Assembly (NCBI GenBank): GCA_023251695.1
Contig: JAHEYE010000062.1
Coordinates: 1 to 15,051 of the forward strand
Direction: 5' to 3'
DNA length: 15,051 nucleotides
DNA from: Sphingobacteriaceae bacterium
GTDB lineage: Bacteria > Bacteroidota > Bacteroidia > B-17B0 > Aurantibacillaceae
Part shown: positions 1-7,133 of the stretch, piece by piece
Layout of the letters: the number at the start of each line of letters is the position of its first letter
Position numbering within the stretch: position 1 is the first letter of the stretch
Made by a program: the position numbers and the translations under genes
The notes under the pieces: generated by a model
What the model was told of the DNA's origin: nothing
Database searches by the model: none
What the model saw: only the letters and a program-made list of their open reading frames with translations

Positions 1-2
1 TT

Positions 3-1304
3 GTTTTTTATGCCTGGGGCGGACCGAAATTCATTTTTGTGATTTTGGGAACCACGTTTCTTGATTTCTTTTTTGTGGAGGCAATGCATAAAGCGAAAAC
101 AAAAAGTTCAAAAAATCAGTTTTTGGTATTGTCGCTTTTAATGAATGTGGCCTTGCTTTTTTATTTTAAATACTGCAATTTTTTTATTGATAACATTAAT
201 GCACTCGCGGGAACAGAAATTCACTGGGCAAAGATCATTTTACCAATTGGTATTTCATTTTATACATTCGAAAGCATTACTTACGTGGTAGATGTTTACC
301 GGGGCGTTCATAAACCTTTGAAGAGCTTTTGGCATTATCAGACGTATATTATTTTCTTCCCGAAATTAATAGCCGGACCAATTGTCCGTTACCACGACAT
401 AGCTGATCAGATTACCAATCGGGAAAAAAATTACACAACGGATATTAAACTGAGCGGTTTCTTTATCTTCTGTTTCGGTCTGGCTAAAAAAGTAATTATT
501 GCCAATACATTGGGTATGCAGGCCGATGCTGTATTTAAACTCGATGCTTCAGAAATTGATACAGCCGCGGCCTGGGTAGGGGCTATTGCGTATACATTCC
601 AAATTTATTTTGATTTCAGTGGTTATAGCGATATGGCTATTGGCCTTGGGAAAATTTGCGGATTTAAATTACCCGAAAATTTTAAAAACCCCTATCTCTC
701 CTTTTCAATTACTGAGTTCTGGCGCCGTTGGCATATTACGCTGGGGGCATGGATGAAAAATTATTTGTATATCCCGCTCGGGGGAAATAAAGTTACGTCT
801 GCAAAATTATACCGCAATTTAGTGGTTGTCTTTCTTCTGTCGGGTTTATGGCATGGTGCAAGTTGGAATTTTATTTTATGGGGCGCATTTCACGGAATGT
901 TTTTAGTTCTGGAGAGATTGTTTTTAGGAAATGTGTATCAAAAAATCGGAAAATTTGTTTCTACCATAATAACTTTCATTATTGTAATTACCGGTTGGGT
1001 ACTGTTCCGTAATGAAAATATTGATTACGCTTTTCACATCATCAAAAAAATGTATGCTTTCGATTTCTTTGATGGTAAATTTGCCTTGAATAACGATTTC
1101 TGGTTCTCCTGCATTCTGGCGACTCTTTTTTCTTTCTTTGCCTTCCATTCAAAAACACAATCCGTACAGGATTTAGTTTACGGCGAAAAATTCACTGATA
1201 AAAACCGTAATGTTTTAATGCTGACAAGTATTTGTTTATTCTATATGTCGTTAACTTATATTTCGGCACTCGATTTTAATCCTTTTATTTATTTCAGGTT
1301 TTAA
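3..1304 (+). CDS. MBOAT-family O-acyltransferase, AlgI/PatA-like (5' end outside window)
   Basis: This is a polytopic inner-membrane acyltransferase of the MBOAT family, of the kind that moves acetyl groups across the membrane for O-acetylation of an exported polysaccharide. The reading frame is open to the left edge: the residues before the first internal GTG at 39 (FYAWGGPKFIF) match the usual N-terminal part of the family, so the true start lies outside the window. Visible family motifs are the hydrophobic segments, FWRRWHITLGAW with the following NYLYIPLGG (about bases 717-785), and SGLWHGASWNF with the likely catalytic His codon at 852-854. The stop TAA overlaps the ATG of the next gene by one base, so the two are almost certainly co-translated. 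The pair resembles AlgI plus AlgJ/AlgX. The polysaccharide acted on cannot be told from the sequence. Confidence 0.93.
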   Translation, partial: VFYAWGGPKFIFVILGTTFLDFFFVEAMHKAKTKSSKNQFLVLSLLMNVALLFYFKYCNFFIDNINALAGTEIHWAKIILPIGISFYTFESITYVVDVYRGVHKPLKSFWHYQTYIIFFPKLIAGPIVRYHDIADQITNREKNYTTDIKLSGFFIFCFGLAKKVIIANTLGMQADAVFKLDASEIDTAAAWVGAIAYTFQIYFDFSGYSDMAIGLGKICGFKLPENFKNPYLSFSITEFWRRWHITLGAWMKNYLYIPLGGNKVTSAKLYRNLVVVFLLSGLWHGASWNFILWGAFHGMFLVLERLFLGNVYQKIGKFVSTIITFIIVITGWVLFRNENIDYAFHIIKKMYAFDFFDGKFALNNDFWFSCILATLFSFFAFHSKTQSVQDLVYGEKFTDKNRNVLMLTSICLFYMSLTYISALDFNPFIYFRF

Positions 1305-2617
1305 TGGCAGCGAAAAATAAAATAATAACAAGTAAAATATGGATTGCCTATCTCGCATTGGCTTTCCCGTTGCTGTATTCATTTATTAAGAAGGATAATA
1401 AACCGAATTTAACCGGTATTGTCATCAGCGATAAAAAACCGGAGCTGAGTCAGGAAAACTGGTTCATGGGTCTGTACCAAACCGATATGGATGATTACAA
1501 TAACGATCATTGGTCATTAAAGGAAATTTCTGTCCGTCTCAATAATCAGTTATATTATAAACTTTTTAATCAAATACGGGTTAATCGTTTTGTTACCGGA
1601 AAGGATAATTATGTATTTAGCGAGAGTTATATTTTTTCAGCCTTTGGTGATGATTTTATTGGGGAGGAGAGAATAAAATCTTTAATGCAAATGGCAAAAG
1701 TGGTTCAGGATAGTCTGAAACGGCATGGCGTTGATCTTCTTTTTGTGTATGCTCCCGGTAAAGGACAACATCTGAAGGAATTCATAGAAGATAAATACAA
1801 ACATCCGATTAAGAATACCAACCACGATGAGTTTGTGAAGCAAAGTAAAACTTATGGTATTAATTATCTCGATTTACAAACGTATTTCGATTTATTAAAA
1901 CCGAACAGCAAATACCCTTTGTTTCCGAAATTCGGACATCATTGGAGTTATTATGGTGAAGTTTTGGCAATTGATACCATTATCCGGCACCTTGAAGTAT
2001 TGCATGGTAAACAAATGCCTGAAATTGCCTGGGAAAATACTGTAGTGGTGGATACAGCACAAAGTCGCGATGCGGATGTGCTGAAAAGCATGAATTTATA
2101 TTCGAACCCGTCGCAAAACATGAAACTTGCTTATCAGGAAATTTTATTTGAAAGAGATTCAACCAAAAACACCACGCGAGTTCTGAGTATAGGTGACAGT
2201 TATTGGTACGGTACTTTATACAAAGCTATCCCGACTAATTGCATGGCGGGTGGTCAGTTCTGGTATTATTACAATAAGGTAATTCCGCCACCGGTTCAGG
2301 GACAAAATATTGAGGTATGGGAATTGAATCTTAAGGAAGAAATTGAAAACAATAACGATGTGGTGATGCTGGTGTACTCTGATGGGAATCTTGGAGCTTT
2401 CGGAAATAATTTTATTCAGGATGCTTATGAGATGTACACTTCGCCGGGAAGCTATTGGGCAAGGATGCAGAAACATAACGCTATCCAGACTTACGCAAAG
2501 CAAATACGCAACCAGCCTTTATTATTGAAAAAAGCTACCCAGAAATCAAACGAACTTCAGATTCCTTTGGATTCTGCTATTAAATTAGATGCTATGAAAA
2601 TGGCGGGGGTGAAGTAA
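1304..2617 (+). CDS. AlgX/AlgJ-like SGNH acetyltransferase partner
   Basis: This looks like the periplasmic acetyl-transfer partner of the upstream MBOAT protein. Residues 11-27 form one N-terminal membrane anchor or uncleaved signal, followed by a soluble SGNH-hydrolase-like domain. The nucleophile motif is seen as LSIGDSY (Ser about 299) and the second catalytic block as FGHHWSYYG (about 210-218). In AlgX/AlgJ the second block is normally D-x-H-W; here the Asp position is Gly211 (G-H-H-W), while the His and Trp are kept. I do not know whether this is a subfamily trait or a loss of activity. The start ATG overlaps the preceding TAA. The 437-residue length suits AlgJ/AlgX relatives. The assignment rests on these motifs and on gene pairing. 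Confidence 0.8.
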   Translation: MAAKNKIITSKIWIAYLALAFPLLYSFIKKDNKPNLTGIVISDKKPELSQENWFMGLYQTDMDDYNNDHWSLKEISVRLNNQLYYKLFNQIRVNRFVTGKDNYVFSESYIFSAFGDDFIGEERIKSLMQMAKVVQDSLKRHGVDLLFVYAPGKGQHLKEFIEDKYKHPIKNTNHDEFVKQSKTYGINYLDLQTYFDLLKPNSKYPLFPKFGHHWSYYGEVLAIDTIIRHLEVLHGKQMPEIAWENTVVVDTAQSRDADVLKSMNLYSNPSQNMKLAYQEILFERDSTKNTTRVLSIGDSYWYGTLYKAIPTNCMAGGQFWYYYNKVIPPPVQGQNIEVWELNLKEEIENNNDVVMLVYSDGNLGAFGNNFIQDAYEMYTSPGSYWARMQKHNAIQTYAKQIRNQPLLLKKATQKSNELQIPLDSAIKLDAMKMAGVK

Positions 2618-2628
2618 CAGAAATATAC

Positions 2629-2883
2629 GTGAGAAATTCTTTAGAAATATTGGAAGAAATAAGAGTGGTTCTAAAAAGGAACAATCTCCTAACCGAATTA
2701 GGGGAATTGGAACGTGAAATACGCGCTAGTTCAACGGGCGACGAATTATGTGGTAGAAGTGCGTTCAAGCTGTTAGTATTGCAACAACAAAGCCAGGAAG
2801 TTAATCGCGCAATAGGCGAACTTATTACCGAGTTTATTGCTTTTTGTCAGGCAAATGGGATTCACATCAAAGACAATAAATAG
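2629..2883 (+). CDS. Small protein of unknown function, 84 aa
   Basis: This short frame begins with GTG 12 bases after the stop of the AlgX-like gene, and no ATG exists upstream in frame. I do not recognise the family. The protein is predicted to be mostly alpha-helical and charged (LEILEEIRVVLKRNNLL, then LGELEREIR), with two cysteines (CGRS near residue 41 and FCQ near 73), no signal peptide and no membrane segment. Its close spacing and shared strand suggest it is carried on the same transcript, but nothing shows a role in polysaccharide acetylation. Codon use looks like that of a real gene, with no long competing frame, but a non-functional frame cannot be excluded. Confidence 0.5.
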   Translation: MRNSLEILEEIRVVLKRNNLLTELGELEREIRASSTGDELCGRSAFKLLVLQQQSQEVNRAIGELITEFIAFCQANGIHIKDNK

Positions 2884-2910
2884 AACAGCTTAAAACTCCC
2901 CCTTTTTTCG

Positions 2911-2943
2911 TTAGAGAAGGTATTGTAAACATTACTATATTTA
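2911..2943 (+). promoter_or_regulatory. Possible promoter of the S46 peptidase gene
   Basis: TTAG (2911-2914) and TATATTTA (2936-2943) are 21 bases apart. Each deviates by one base from the Bacteroidota primary sigma consensus TTTG and TAnnTTTG. The site ends 18 bases before the ATG at 2962, a plausible distance. It is a weak match and is offered only because it is the best one in this intergenic gap. Confidence 0.3.
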
Positions 2944-2961
2944 CTCTCCCAATTAATCAAC

Positions 2962-5121
2962 ATGAAATTCAAAAAAATCACCCTTGTTTTTAGTTTAATT
3001 TTTGTAGTGTTTGTCAGTACTGCCGATGAGGGCATGTGGCTGCCGCAATTATTAAATGCACTCACCATTAAAGACATGCAAAAAAACGGCTGTAAACTTA
3101 CGGCTGAACAGATTTACAGCGTAAACAAATCAAGTTTGAAAGATGCCATTGTTCAGTTTGGTGGTGGTTGTACTGCTGAAATTATTTCGGGTGAAGGATT
3201 AATTTTAACCAATCACCATTGTGGATATGGAGCCATCACGATGCATAGTACTGTGGAGAAGGATTATTTAAGAAATGGTTTTTGGGCCATGAACAAGCAG
3301 GAAGAAATTTATACACCAAGTTTAACGGTAACATTCATAAACCGTATTGATGATGTCACTGCAAAAGTGATGGCGAATGTAAGTGCTAATTATTCGGAGA
3401 TACAAAAAGACTCCGTTATTAAAGCAAACATAAAGGTAATTGAAGCGGCCGCTACAAAAGACACACACTATGGCGCTTTCGTTCGTCCGTTTTTTTATGG
3501 CAACGAATATTATTTATTCATCACCGAAACATTCCGCGATGTGCGTATGGTTGGTGCGCCTCCTGAGCATATAGGTAAATTCGGAGGGGAAACAGATAAT
3601 TGGATGTGGCCGCGCCATAACGCCGATTTTTCTTTGTTCAGGATTTATGCGGGTAAGGATAATAAACCGGCAGATTATTCGGTTGATAATGTTCCGTACA
3701 AACCAAAACACTTTTTGCCTATCAATATCAAAGGTGTAAACAAGGGTGATTTTACGATGGTGTATGGTTTTCCCGGCCGTACACAGGAATATTTAACTTC
3801 TTACGCGGTTGAATTGTTAGTCAACGAAACAAATCCTCGTCGCGTTGATTTACGTGCAAAACGTTTAAGTATTTTGGAAGCGACCATGCGTAAAGGTCCT
3901 GAATTCAAATTAATGTACGCCAATGCTTATGCGGGTATTGCCAATTATCACAAAAAATGGTACGGCGAAATGTTGGGATTAAAAAAATACAATGCCATTG
4001 AAAAGAAAAAGGATTTTGAAAAGAAATTTTTAGAACTAGCAGGAGCAAATCCGGCTTACAAGGAGAAATACAATAACATGTTCAATCAGTTTCAAAAATT
4101 GTATTCAGAATATTCCTCATTAAACAAACAAGTGGATTATTACAGCGAATGTTTGATGGGAATCGATGGAATGCGGTATTGTATGAATTACGTTAATTTA
4201 TATGCCGAGTTAAAAAAGAAGCAGGCCGGACGGGAAAATAAATTTGAAACTGTACTAGCAGGCTTAAAAAAATCTATTCCGTTTAAGAATATGAATAAGG
4301 AAACGGATTATAAACTTTGTGCCGTAATGTTAAATGAATATGTAAAGGGCGTTGATAAATCTACTCGCCCTTATTATTTGGATTCATTGCTGCAGGCGCA
4401 TAATAATAGCGGCGAATCTGTTGCTAAATATTTGTATGAAAATTCAAGCTTCATTGATAATGAAAAAGCGCAGGCTATGTTGGATCATTTCGAGAGAGAT
4501 GCTTCTGTGTATGAACGCGATCCTTATTATAAATTAGCGTCCAGCACAGCAAAATATTATCAAACTACAGTTTTGCCTCAGGCTAATTATGACGAGCTTC
4601 AAATTACTGAATTGCAAAAAGAATATGTAAAAGCGATGCGCGAATTAATTAAGGATAAAAAGTTTTATCCGGATGCAAATTCAACCCTGCGTATCGCTTA
4701 CGGAAAAGTGAACGATTATATTCCGCGCGATGGCGTTGAGAATGGTTATTTTACCACTTTAGATGGAATAATGGAAAAGGAAAATCCGAACGATGAAGAA
4801 TTTATCATCCCCGCAAAGTTAAAAGAGCTTTATGCAAAAAAGGATTACGGTCAGTACGCTGCGAAAGACGGAAAGCTCCACGTTGCATTCATTGCGAGTA
4901 ATCACACAACCGGTGGGAATAGTGGTAGTCCGGTTTTAAACGGCAAAGGCGAATTGATTGGAACCAATTTCGACAGGAATTGGGAAGGAACCATGAGTGA
5001 TGTGATGTATAATCCAAATCAGTGCCGCAACATCGTTCTTGATGCGCGTTACACTTTATTCCTCATTGATAAGTATGCCGGAGCCGGCTATTTGTTGAAA
5101 GAGATGAAGATTGTGAAGTAA
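2962..5121 (+). CDS. S46 family dipeptidyl-peptidase, DPP11-like (Asp/Glu-specific predicted)
   Basis: This is an exported serine exopeptidase that removes dipeptides from the N-terminus of peptides, probably in the periplasm. A signal peptide covers about residues 1-21. The chymotrypsin-like catalytic residues of family S46 are visible: His85 in ILTNHHCGYG, Asp222 in PRHNADFSLFR, and Ser654 in TGGNSGSP. The 719-residue length is normal for S46 and the gene is intact. Arg672 (NFDRNWEG) lies exactly 18 residues after the catalytic Ser, the same offset as Arg673 after Ser655 in Porphyromonas gingivalis DPP11. That Arg selects Asp or Glu at P1, whereas DPP7 has Gly there. Acidic-residue specificity is therefore predicted from one position, not shown. 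The gene has its own flanks: a possible promoter upstream and a small hairpin after the stop. Confidence 0.95.
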   Translation: MKFKKITLVFSLIFVVFVSTADEGMWLPQLLNALTIKDMQKNGCKLTAEQIYSVNKSSLKDAIVQFGGGCTAEIISGEGLILTNHHCGYGAITMHSTVEKDYLRNGFWAMNKQEEIYTPSLTVTFINRIDDVTAKVMANVSANYSEIQKDSVIKANIKVIEAAATKDTHYGAFVRPFFYGNEYYLFITETFRDVRMVGAPPEHIGKFGGETDNWMWPRHNADFSLFRIYAGKDNKPADYSVDNVPYKPKHFLPINIKGVNKGDFTMVYGFPGRTQEYLTSYAVELLVNETNPRRVDLRAKRLSILEATMRKGPEFKLMYANAYAGIANYHKKWYGEMLGLKKYNAIEKKKDFEKKFLELAGANPAYKEKYNNMFNQFQKLYSEYSSLNKQVDYYSECLMGIDGMRYCMNYVNLYAELKKKQAGRENKFETVLAGLKKSIPFKNMNKETDYKLCAVMLNEYVKGVDKSTRPYYLDSLLQAHNNSGESVAKYLYENSSFIDNEKAQAMLDHFERDASVYERDPYYKLASSTAKYYQTTVLPQANYDELQITELQKEYVKAMRELIKDKKFYPDANSTLRIAYGKVNDYIPRDGVENGYFTTLDGIMEKENPNDEEFIIPAKLKELYAKKDYGQYAAKDGKLHVAFIASNHTTGGNSGSPVLNGKGELIGTNFDRNWEGTMSDVMYNPNQCRNIVLDARYTLFLIDKYAGAGYLLKEMKIVK

Positions 5122-5124
5122 CAT

Positions 5125-5146
5125 CCCCTTCAAAGGGGAAATTTTC
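5125..5146 (+). terminator. Small intrinsic terminator-like hairpin after the S46 gene
   Basis: CCCCTT and AAGGGG (5125-5138) form a short, tight GC stem with almost no loop, followed by AAATTTT. It begins three bases after the stop codon. The stem is short, so termination may be partial. Confidence 0.45.
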
Positions 5147-5152
5147 TCCTCA

Positions 5153-5249
5153 GCGGCATCGCCGCGCCATATGTGTAGCAACGGAGTTGCGTCATATTTG
5201 TAGCGGCAGAGCCGCGTAAACAAGCAAAGGTGCAGAGCACCGTAATATT
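5153..5249 (+). repeat. Left REP-like array: four 13-bp palindromes at 25-26 bp spacing
   Basis: Four palindromes, each with 5-bp arms and a 3-base loop, start at 5153 (GCGGC-ATC-GCCGC), 5178 (GCAAC-GGA-GTTGC), 5203 (GCGGC-AGA-GCCGC) and 5229 (GGTGC-AGA-GCACC). The spacing is 25, 25 and 26 bases. The spacers after the first two are alike (GCCATATGTGTA and GTCATATTTGTA, 10 of 12 identical), so these are tandem units of palindrome plus an AT-rich tail rather than unrelated hairpins. Arm sequences differ but stay complementary, as in extragenic palindromes under structural selection. The array abuts the 3' end of the transposase gene. Confidence 0.8.
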
Positions 5250-5746
5250 TAACTGACATTCTCTGTTTCAAGGAATTCAAATACATATTCGTTCCGGTAT
5301 TCTATAGCAAATTCACGCAAAGTCTCTAAATATTCTTCACGGAATGTAGTCTTTTTATGATGCTCTTCCTGTGTCAAAATGTAATTCACCACAGTATCTA
5401 ATTGTTTTCTTGAATGAGAGAAGGCACCATATCCTTTTTGCCATTCAAACTTGAAGCTTGAAAGATTTTTTTCTTTTATCCATGCATTACTGGATGTTTT
5501 GATCTGCTCGACCAAATTTGGAAGCAGCTGATTAACATTGTACCCAATGAAAATATGGATATGGTCCGGCATGCTACCAATAGCAAGTAATTTATGTTTG
5601 TTATTTTGAACTATTCCTGTTATGTATTTTTCAAGATCGTCTTTCCATTCCTTTTTTATCAATGCATTCCTGTTTTTAACCGCAAAAACGAGGTGGATGT
5701 AAAGTTGTGTATATGTGTTTGCCATAATATTCCGGTGCTCTGCACC
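5229..5746 (-). mobile_element. RAYT/IS200-like unit bounded by inverted palindromes
   Basis: The transposase frame is flanked by inverted copies of one 21-base sequence, at 5229-5249 and 5726-5746, identical at 20 of 21 positions (GGTGCAGAGCACC followed by GTAATATT or GGAATATT). The left copy ends on the last base of the stop codon and the right copy ends at the base before the ATG, so the unit is a bare gene between two hairpins. Y1 enzymes of the IS200/IS605 and REP-associated groups recognise such subterminal hairpins as single strands. Present mobility is not shown. Confidence 0.65.
5249..5725 (-). CDS. IS200-like / REP-associated Y1 tyrosine transposase
   Basis: This is a single-domain HUH endonuclease that nicks and rejoins single-stranded DNA through a phosphotyrosine link. 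The metal-binding HUH motif is H55-I-H57 within SMPDHIHIFIG. The catalytic Tyr is probably Y115 in NYILTQEEHHKKTTF, with the helper Gln four residues later (Q119). The 158-residue length is normal and the frame is intact. There is no accessory TnpB nearby. The many short palindromes on both sides favour a REP-associated (RAYT) type over a simple IS200 copy, but the two cannot be separated firmly by eye. Confidence 0.93.
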   Translation of the reverse strand: MANTYTQLYIHLVFAVKNRNALIKKEWKDDLEKYITGIVQNNKHKLLAIGSMPDHIHIFIGYNVNQLLPNLVEQIKTSSNAWIKEKNLSSFKFEWQKGYGAFSHSRKQLDTVVNYILTQEEHHKKTTFREEYLETLREFAIEYRNEYVFEFLETENVS

Positions 5747-5797
5747 TGATTGATTTGTTATTAGATTAATTTTACAAAGATTCAGCGGCTCTGCCGC
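5726..5797 (-). repeat. Right REP-like palindromes, mirror image of the left array
   Basis: Two palindromes with the same arms as the two nearest on the left lie here in the same order outward from the gene: GGTGC-TCT-GCACC at 5734-5746 and GCGGC-TCT-GCCGC at 5785-5797. The loops read TCT instead of AGA, so the units are inverted relative to the left side. They start 51 bases apart, about twice the 25-26 base step of the left array. Read on the minus strand, the outer one is followed by TGAATCTTTGTA, which resembles the left spacer GTCATATTTGTA at 8 of 12 positions. Confidence 0.75.
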
Positions 5798-5841
5798 AAT
5801 TTAGCTTCCCGGTGGAACGTAAAATTACAATGTAATAATGT

Positions 5842-5869
5842 AAAAGATTGCTACGAATCGTAGCATTTT
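5842..5869 (-). terminator. Hairpin after the glycosyltransferase gene
   Basis: GCTACG-AAT-CGTAGC (5850-5864) lies 12 bases beyond the stop of the minus-strand glycosyltransferase and is flanked by AAAA and TTTT-like runs, so it could end transcription from that gene. Its short stem and 3-base loop also resemble the REP-like palindromes next to it, and it may be another member of that family. Confidence 0.4.
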
Positions 5870-5876
5870 GAAAAAT

Positions 5877-7001
5877 TTATTCCCCCTTTTTATTGATCAA
5901 TCCCAACAACTTCTCCATATTTCTTTGATTAGAGAATTTATCCAATTGTGATCTGCGTTCTGAAATTAAATCTTTAGTGAATTCTTTTTGTGACAGATTT
6001 TCTATTTGTGAGATGAAGTCTTGCGGCGAATTACAAATAATGAGTCCGTTTGAGCCTATTAATCCTGTGCCCTCAAGCATTTTATCATTGCAAATAACGA
6101 ATCGTCCGGTGTGAAGTACGTTGAGGAGTTTTAATTTTAAACCTGTGGCTTGTTCGGTATATAAAATATGAATATGTGCATTAGCTATTAAGTCATTCAT
6201 AGTTTTTTCGTCGGGATTCGCAACTAACTCAGTGTTTTTATATTTTTTTAATTCTGAAACTAAAAACTCAGGCGGATCTAAACCCGCAATTTTTACCGAC
6301 GTATTTATTTTATTAAAAACGTTATTAGATAACCAAATTACAGCGGCATAATTTTCGGAGATGCTTAAATTACCATTGTATAAAATATAATCGCCTTTGC
6401 CTTCTTTAATATTTATTTCATTGTTCGGGTGAAAACTTGGAAGGAACTCTGTTTTTATTTTCGGGTATTTATTTTTGAAATAACTCACATCACATTCATT
6501 AACCGCCAAAATCAAATCCGCATGATTGATAACGCTTTCAAAACGTTTCAATTTTCCGGCTTCAAGTTTTAAATATATTTTTTTTAAAAATCGTTTTTCG
6601 GATTTAGCAAGATGTTTGTAATAGTCATGTTCAATGTTGCTATGACGGTAAACTTTAAGCCGTTTTATCAATCGCTGGTCGCTTAGTAAATAACAAGTAT
6701 GGAGTACTTCAAAAAGGATAGGGAATTCATTGCTTAATAAATTTTTTGTGAGCTCTGCTGAAATTCTCGATTTCACATTATAAGGCAGTCCCGAGAAGTT
6801 GCTCATAAAACCGGTGTGGCGTTTGTAGTAATAAACTTTTTCACACAAAGCCTCCAGTTCTTGTGATTTAGCGCGACCGTATTCAAAACAATGGAGATAA
6901 ACCTTAATTCCTTTATTTCTGAACTCCTTTATTTTATAGAAAACATCAATCACGCCTCCATAGTTGGCAGGATAGGGAACATCAAAGGAAATTATGTTAA
7001 T
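5877..7001 (-). CDS. GT-B glycosyltransferase (GT4-like), no conventional start codon
   Basis: This is a cytoplasmic glycosyltransferase of the GT-B fold, likely transferring a sugar to a cell-surface polysaccharide or glycolipid; donor and acceptor are unknown. Counting from the first conventional start (GTG, 6951-6953), visible landmarks are VYRHSNIEHDYY (about 101-112), ADLILAVNECD (145-155), YILYNGNLSISEN (189-201) and LKLKLLNVLHTGRFVICND (272-290, the donor-site region). The frame continues upstream as INIISFDVPYPANYGG, a typical N-terminal beta strand and glycine loop of this family, so the GTG start would cut into conserved sequence. No ATG, GTG or TTG occurs in frame from there to the stop near 7105. 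The likeliest initiation point is the ATT at 6999-7001, giving 374 residues. It may be a true ATT start, a mutated ATG, or a decaying gene. Confidence 0.8.
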   Translation of the reverse strand: MNIISFDVPYPANYGGVIDVFYKIKEFRNKGIKVYLHCFEYGRAKSQELEALCEKVYYYKRHTGFMSNFSGLPYNVKSRISAELTKNLLSNEFPILFEVLHTCYLLSDQRLIKRLKVYRHSNIEHDYYKHLAKSEKRFLKKIYLKLEAGKLKRFESVINHADLILAVNECDVSYFKNKYPKIKTEFLPSFHPNNEINIKEGKGDYILYNGNLSISENYAAVIWLSNNVFNKINTSVKIAGLDPPEFLVSELKKYKNTELVANPDEKTMNDLIANAHIHILYTEQATGLKLKLLNVLHTGRFVICNDKMLEGTGLIGSNGLIICNSPQDFISQIENLSQKEFTKDLISERRSQLDKFSNQRNMEKLLGLINKKGE

Positions 7002-7061
7002 GGCCTGAATAATAAGGTGTGCTCTTAATAAAAGTAAAGATATGTAATAATTAATAAAAAG

Positions 7062-7133
7062 AGCCGCTGATTTCGCAGATTTGCACAGATAATGTTTTTA
7101 GAACAATCAGCGTAAACCGCGAAATCTGTGGCT
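7062..7133. repeat. Large imperfect inverted repeat between two minus-strand genes
   Basis: Arms beginning AGCCGCTGATTTCGCAGATT (7062-7081) and its imperfect complement ending AATCTGTGGCT (to 7133) match at 16 of 20 positions, with about 30 bases between them. The element starts right after the stop codon of the BtuG-like gene and could fold into a long stem in the transcript. From memory, intergenic sequences of this wording are scattered through many Bacteroidota genomes; copy number here cannot be judged from one window. Confidence 0.55.

Noticed and set aside
924..1148. Minus-strand open frame of 74 codons
   Set aside because: It lies wholly inside the MBOAT gene, which shows clear family motifs, and has no recognisable protein features.
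1980..2503. Two minus-strand frames of 60 and 95 codons
   Set aside because: Both are shadows of the AlgX-like coding sequence on the plus strand.
5153..5249. Regularly spaced repeats as a possible CRISPR array
   Set aside because: The repeats are 13-bp palindromes with changing arms and similar 12-base spacers, the reverse of a CRISPR pattern, and no cas genes are present.
5056..5286. Minus-strand 76-codon frame across the palindrome array
   Set aside because: It reads through repeat units and into two real genes; the composition reflects the palindromes, not a protein family.
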